Made by a program: the position numbers and the translations under genes. This document shows, piece after piece, positions 24,033 through 27,683 of a DNA stretch of 27,683 nucleotides (position 1 is the stretch's first letter; each line of letters begins with the position of its first letter). This stretch comes from Collinsella sp. (GTDB lineage: Bacteria; Actinomycetota; Coriobacteriia; Coriobacteriales; Coriobacteriaceae). The DNA is taken from the NCBI GenBank assembly GCA_022745215.1, contig JAIIWC010000019.1, forward strand, positions 1 to 27,683. The letters run 5' to 3'. The notes under the pieces are model-generated. The model ran no database searches. It was given only the letters and a program-made list of their open reading frames with translations, and had not been told where the DNA came from.

Positions 24033-25061
24033 ATGGCCAACAAGGTAACCCTGAAGCAGATCGCCCAGGAGGTGGGGCTTTCCCCCTCGTCGGTCTCGCT
24101 TGTGCTCAACAATCGGCCCTGTCGCATCTCGGAAGAAAACCGCAAGCTCATCAAGGAGGTCGCGGCACGCAACCACTATGTTCCCAACCAGATTGCGCGC
24201 AGCCTGGTCATGCGAGAGTCGCGCACGCTGGGCCTTATCGTTCCCAACATTGAGAGCCGATTTTTTGCCTCGCTCGCCGGCAGCCTGGAAAAGCGCTGCC
24301 GCGAGGACGGCTACGCGCTCTTTATTACCAGTTCGGGCGGAAGCGCCGAGGACGATCTGGAGCTCCTGCGTCAGCTGGTGACCCGTGGTGTCGATGGCGT
24401 CTTCCTAGTGGTGGGCGACGAGTTCTCTGATGACCGCGCTTTGCGCGAGGAAGTGAGTCACCTTCCCATCCCGGCCGTAATGGTCGACCGCGCAATCGAG
24501 GGACTCGAGTGCGACAAGGTGATGTTCGACCACGAGATGGGCGGCTACATGGCCACCCGCTATCTAATCGAACAGGGTCACCGTCGTATCGCCTGCCTGG
24601 TCAACGCGCGCCGGTCCAACACGGGCCGCAAGCGTCTCGCCGGCTACGAGCGTGCGCTGCGCGAGGTGGGGCTGCCCATCGATGCGCGCTTGGAGTTCGA
24701 GAGCGAGTATTACATCCCGAGTGCCTATGAGGCCTCGGAGGCGGTGCTCGCAACCGACGCCACTGCCGTGTTCGCAAGCTCGGACAACATTGCCCTTGGT
24801 CTGCTCAAACGTTTGCACGAGATGGGGAAGAGCATTCCGGGCGATATCTCGGTCGTAAGCTATGACAACTCGGCGGCCGACGTTCTCTTTGAGCCAGCGC
24901 TGACGGCGATTGAGCAGGATCCGGGTGTGCTCGCCGAGCATGCTTTTGGCTGCATGTCCAAGCGGCTTGCCGGCAAGGGCGGCAGGCGTGCCGAAGAGGT
25001 GGTTTTGGAGCCTGTGCTCATCGTAAAGGACAGCGTGCTCGAGCTTACTAAACACAACTAA
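24033..25061 (+). CDS. LacI-family transcriptional regulator
   Basis: 342 residues from ATG 24033, set by GGAAGGAG at 24021-24028; the longer open frame upstream overlaps murB and is not coding. Residues 5-60 form the LacI helix-turn-helix and hinge: VTLKQIAQEVGLSPSSVSLVLN and NHYVPNQIARSLVMRES. Residues about 62-335 form the periplasmic-binding-protein-like effector domain (LGLIVPNIESRFFASLAGSLE, GVDGVFLVV, IPAVMVDRAI, SSDNIALGLLKRL, ISVVSYDN). The gene is followed by xfp 204 nt away, with LacI-type operators between them. It probably controls xfp and perhaps itself; the ligand cannot be read from the sequence. Confidence 0.92.
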   Translation: MANKVTLKQIAQEVGLSPSSVSLVLNNRPCRISEENRKLIKEVAARNHYVPNQIARSLVMRESRTLGLIVPNIESRFFASLAGSLEKRCREDGYALFITSSGGSAEDDLELLRQLVTRGVDGVFLVVGDEFSDDRALREEVSHLPIPAVMVDRAIEGLECDKVMFDHEMGGYMATRYLIEQGHRRIACLVNARRSNTGRKRLAGYERALREVGLPIDARLEFESEYYIPSAYEASEAVLATDATAVFASSDNIALGLLKRLHEMGKSIPGDISVVSYDNSAADVLFEPALTAIEQDPGVLAEHAFGCMSKRLAGKGGRRAEEVVLEPVLIVKDSVLELTKHN

Positions 25062-25073
25062 ACACGTTTATCA
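25059..25073 (-). promoter_or_regulatory. Possible auxiliary LacI-type operator
   Basis: TAAACACGTTTATCA, overlapping the regulator's stop codon, carries the TGATAAA half on the minus strand and a near-palindrome TAAACACGTTTA. Its centre is about 104 bp from the first operator at 25165, close to ten helical turns, so DNA looping is conceivable. Confidence 0.35.
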
Positions 25074-25160
25074 ATTCGTAGAGATCGATTGTGAAGTACC
25101 TGTGACAGGCAATGCCGCAGGTGAATGTCTCGTTTTGCCGATTCATAAGGCAAATAAGGA

Positions 25161-25207
25161 TGATAAAACGTTTTTTCACCTTGATAAAACGTTTTAGCAA
25201 ATATACT
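25161..25207 (+). promoter_or_regulatory. Two tandem LacI-type operators and -10 box of xfp
   Basis: TGATAAAACGTTTT occurs at 25161-25174 and again at 25182-25195, exactly 21 bp apart (two helical turns). Each contains the palindrome AAAACGTTTT, the form of many LacI-family operators. TATACT at 25202-25207 is a likely -10 and TTGATA (25181-25186) a possible -35 with a short 15-nt spacer. The operators therefore overlap the xfp promoter. Confidence 0.7.
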
Positions 25208-25265
25208 AGTCCCAACGAAAGGTTGCCGTATCGGAGGGTGACCGCGCAGCGAAGGGACATAAACA

Positions 25266-27683
25266 ATGGCTAAAACACTGGGAACGCCGTGGCAAAAACT
25301 GGGACATGAGGTTCCGGCTTCCGAGCTCGAGGGTGTCGACCTGTATTGGCGTGCCTCGAACTATCTGTCCGTCGGCCAGATTTACCTTCGCTCCAACCCG
25401 CTGATGCGTGCTGACTTTGTCGACGAGAAGACCGGCGAGACGCGTGACTTTGGTCGTCCGGACGTTAAGCACCGCCTGGTCGGTCACTGGGGAACCACGC
25501 CCGGCATCAACTTCCTGTTCGGCCACGTCAACCGCCTCATCGCCGACCACAACCAGAACGCCATCTTCCTGATGGGTCCTGGCCACGGCGGTCCCGCCGG
25601 TACTGCCCAGTCGCTGCTCGACGGCACCTACCGCGAGATTCGCCCCGACATCACCGATGACGAGGCTGGCCTGCAGAAGTTCTTCCGCCAGTTCTCCTAT
25701 CCCGGCGGCATTCCGAGCCACTTTGCGCCCGAGACGCCCGGTTCCATCCACGAGGGCGGCGAGCTCGGCTACACGCTCAGCCACGCCTATGGCGCCGTCA
25801 TGGACAACCCGAGCCTGCTGGCCGTGGCCGTGGTGGGCGACGGCGAGTCCGAGACCGGTCCGCTCGCGACTTCTTGGCAGTCCAACAAGCTCGTGAACCC
25901 GGCAACCGACGGTATCGTTTTGCCGATCCTGCATCTCAACGGCTATAAGATCGCCAACCCCACTATCCTTGCCCGCGTGTCCGACGAAGAACTCACCAAG
26001 TTTTTTGAGGGCATGGGCTATAAGCCGCACTTCTTTGTCGCCGGTTTTGACGACGAGAGCCATGCGAGCATCCACGAGCGCTTCGCCGCCCTGTTTGAAA
26101 AGGTCTTTGACGAGATCTGCGACATCAAGGCCACCGCTCAGGCCCAGGCCGCCGCGGGCGAGACCGTGGTCCGTCCGGCCTACCCCATGATCGTGTTCCG
26201 CACGCCCAAGGGTTGGACCTGCCCCAAGCAGATCGACGGCAAGAAGACCGAAGACTCCTGGCGCGCGCATCAGGTGCCGCTGGCGAGCGCCAAGGACACC
26301 CACGAGCACTTCCGCGTGCTTCGCGAGTGGCTGCGCTCCTACAAGCCCGAGGAGCTCTTTACGCCCGAGGGCCAGGTGCGCCCCGAGGTGACGGCCTTTA
26401 TGCCGACCGGTGAGCTGCGCATCGGCGCCAACCCCAACGCAAACGGCGGTAAGGTCCGTCGCGAGCTTGAGCTGCCCGATATCCACGCCCACGAGATTCC
26501 CGTTGCCGAGAAGGGCCACGGCTGGGGCTCCACCGAGGCCGCCCGCGTCTTTGGTGAGTACACCGCCGATGTCTTGGCTAAGAACATGGACGACTTCCGC
26601 ATCTTCGGTCCCGACGAGACCGCGTCCAACCGCCTGCAGGCTGCCTACAAGGTGACCAAGAAGCAGTGGGACGCCGGCTTCTACGAGGACGAGGCCAACG
26701 ACGAGCTGCTGGCCGGCTCCGGCAAGGTCGTTGAGCAGCTGTCCGAGCACCAGTGCGAGGGCTTCCTCGAGGCTTACGTGCTCACCGGCCGCTCCGGCGT
26801 GTGGAGCTCCTACGAGAGCTTTGTCCACGTGGTCGATTCCATGGTCAACCAGCACTGCAAATGGCTCGAGGCCACCAAGCGCGAGATTCCGTGGCGTGCT
26901 CCCATTAGCGGTCTCAACATTTTGCTGTCGAGCCATGTCTGGCGCCAGGACCACAACGGCTTTTCGCACCAGGACCCTGGCTTTATCGACCTGCTGCTCA
27001 ACAAGGCAAACGACACGCATATCGTGAATGCCTACTATCCGGCCGACGCCAACATGGCGCTTGCCGTGGCCGAGCGCGTCTACCAGTCTACCGACTGCGT
27101 CAACGCCATCTTCTGTGGCAAGCAGCCTGCTCCGACCTTCCAGACGGTCGACGAGGCCAAGGCGGAGCTCGCCGAGGGCGTTGCGACCTGGGAATGGGCA
27201 TCGACCGCCGATTCGCTCGCCGAGGCCGACGTCGTGGTCGCCACCTGCGGTGACGTGCCGACGCTTGAGGCTCTGGCTGCAACCGACATGCTGCGCGAGC
27301 TAGGTATCAAGGTATGGTTCGTCAACGTGGTCGACCTGCTCAAGATCCAGAACGTCTGCGAGAACGACCAGGCCATCAGCGATGAGCGCTGGGCTGAGCT
27401 GTTCGGCCGTGGCGAGAAGCCCGTCCTCTTCGCGTTCCACGCCTATGCCGGCACGATTCGCCGCCTGATCTGGAACCGCCCCGGCCACGACGCCTTCCGC
27501 GTCCACGGCTACGAGGAGAAAGGCTCCACGACAACGCCGTTCGACATGCTGCGCCTGAACAACATGGACCGCTGGGCACTGGCCGCGGACGTGCTGCGCA
27601 TGGTCGACGCCGATAAGTTTGCCGAGCAGATTGATAAGTGGGAGGCATTCCGCACCGAGGCCTTCGAGTTCGCGTGCGATGAG
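25266..27683 (+). CDS. xfp: Xylulose-5-phosphate/fructose-6-phosphate phosphoketolase (3' end outside window)
   Basis: 806 codons are visible and the frame is still open at the window end; family members have about 790-830 residues, so only a short tail is missing. The enzyme uses thiamine diphosphate and phosphate to split xylulose-5-phosphate, and in XFP types fructose-6-phosphate, giving acetyl phosphate. Motifs include GHWGTTPG (H74), MGPGHGGPAGT (H107), SIHEGGELGY (H162), the cofactor site GDGESETGPLA (191-201) and SSHVWRQDHNGFSHQDPGF. ATG 25266 has AAGGGA 8 nt upstream. LacI-type operators overlap the promoter. It would feed acetate/ATP formation through acetate kinase, as in the bifid shunt; the rest of that pathway is not in the window. 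Confidence 0.96.
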   Translation, partial: MAKTLGTPWQKLGHEVPASELEGVDLYWRASNYLSVGQIYLRSNPLMRADFVDEKTGETRDFGRPDVKHRLVGHWGTTPGINFLFGHVNRLIADHNQNAIFLMGPGHGGPAGTAQSLLDGTYREIRPDITDDEAGLQKFFRQFSYPGGIPSHFAPETPGSIHEGGELGYTLSHAYGAVMDNPSLLAVAVVGDGESETGPLATSWQSNKLVNPATDGIVLPILHLNGYKIANPTILARVSDEELTKFFEGMGYKPHFFVAGFDDESHASIHERFAALFEKVFDEICDIKATAQAQAAAGETVVRPAYPMIVFRTPKGWTCPKQIDGKKTEDSWRAHQVPLASAKDTHEHFRVLREWLRSYKPEELFTPEGQVRPEVTAFMPTGELRIGANPNANGGKVRRELELPDIHAHEIPVAEKGHGWGSTEAARVFGEYTADVLAKNMDDFRIFGPDETASNRLQAAYKVTKKQWDAGFYEDEANDELLAGSGKVVEQLSEHQCEGFLEAYVLTGRSGVWSSYESFVHVVDSMVNQHCKWLEATKREIPWRAPISGLNILLSSHVWRQDHNGFSHQDPGFIDLLLNKANDTHIVNAYYPADANMALAVAERVYQSTDCVNAIFCGKQPAPTFQTVDEAKAELAEGVATWEWASTADSLAEADVVVATCGDVPTLEALAATDMLRELGIKVWFVNVVDLLKIQNVCENDQAISDERWAELFGRGEKPVLFAFHAYAGTIRRLIWNRPGHDAFRVHGYEEKGSTTTPFDMLRLNNMDRWALAADVLRMVDADKFAEQIDKWEAFRTEAFEFACDE

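Overview
The window reads as chromosome of a high-GC, anaerobic gut-type actinobacterium of the Coriobacteriia, most likely Collinsella or a close relative. This rests on gene content and style (XFP phosphoketolase, Tat-type signals, MSM/CUT1 sugar ABC transporter, GC-rich codon use) and not on a marker gene, so the genus is an inference. No rRNA, phage, transposase or CRISPR array is visible.

Layout. 1-486: a 69-nt dispersed repeat, then a long leader with promoter, a 14-codon Ile/Val-rich peptide, two competing hairpins and a terminator. 487-2376: cstA-type transporter. 2560-4743: an orphan protein with a winged-helix-like N-terminus, a long charged linker and a JetD-like Toprim C-terminus. 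4744-5240: structured non-coding stretch (terminator, ~125-nt imperfect hairpin, partial repeat, tRNA-like 3' fragment between two related hairpins) ending in tRNA-Gln(UUG) on the minus strand. 5277-7346 (minus): a peptidoglycan-binding protein and a polyprenyl diphosphate synthase. 7462-9912 (minus): an alpha-glucoside-type PTS EIIC-EIIB fused to a Cof-like HAD phosphatase, divergent from a GntR/UTRA regulator (10137-10856). 11163-15528 (plus): a four-gene sugar ABC transporter. 15985-19886 (minus): malQ followed by glgP. 20107-21168 (minus): galE. 21435-22640 (plus): a secreted coiled-coil NlpC/P60- or CHAP-type hydrolase. 22863-23825 (minus): murB. 24033-25061 (plus): a LacI-family regulator. 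25266 to the window end (plus): xfp, cut by the window edge.

How it works together. The middle of the window looks like an alpha-glucan module: ABC uptake, a PTS permease with its own tethered phosphatase, MalQ to rearrange maltodextrins and GlgP to release glucose-1-phosphate. Near-identical palindromes of the form TTGTTTAAACAA lie upstream of the PTS gene, the GntR gene, the ABC operon and malQ, so one TreR-like GntR repressor probably controls all of them. At the right end a LacI-family protein probably controls xfp through two AAAACGTTTT operators 21 bp apart.

The most unusual items are the JetD-like orphan, the EIICB-HAD fusion, the branched-chain-amino-acid-type attenuator in front of cstA, and several families of structured intergenic repeats.
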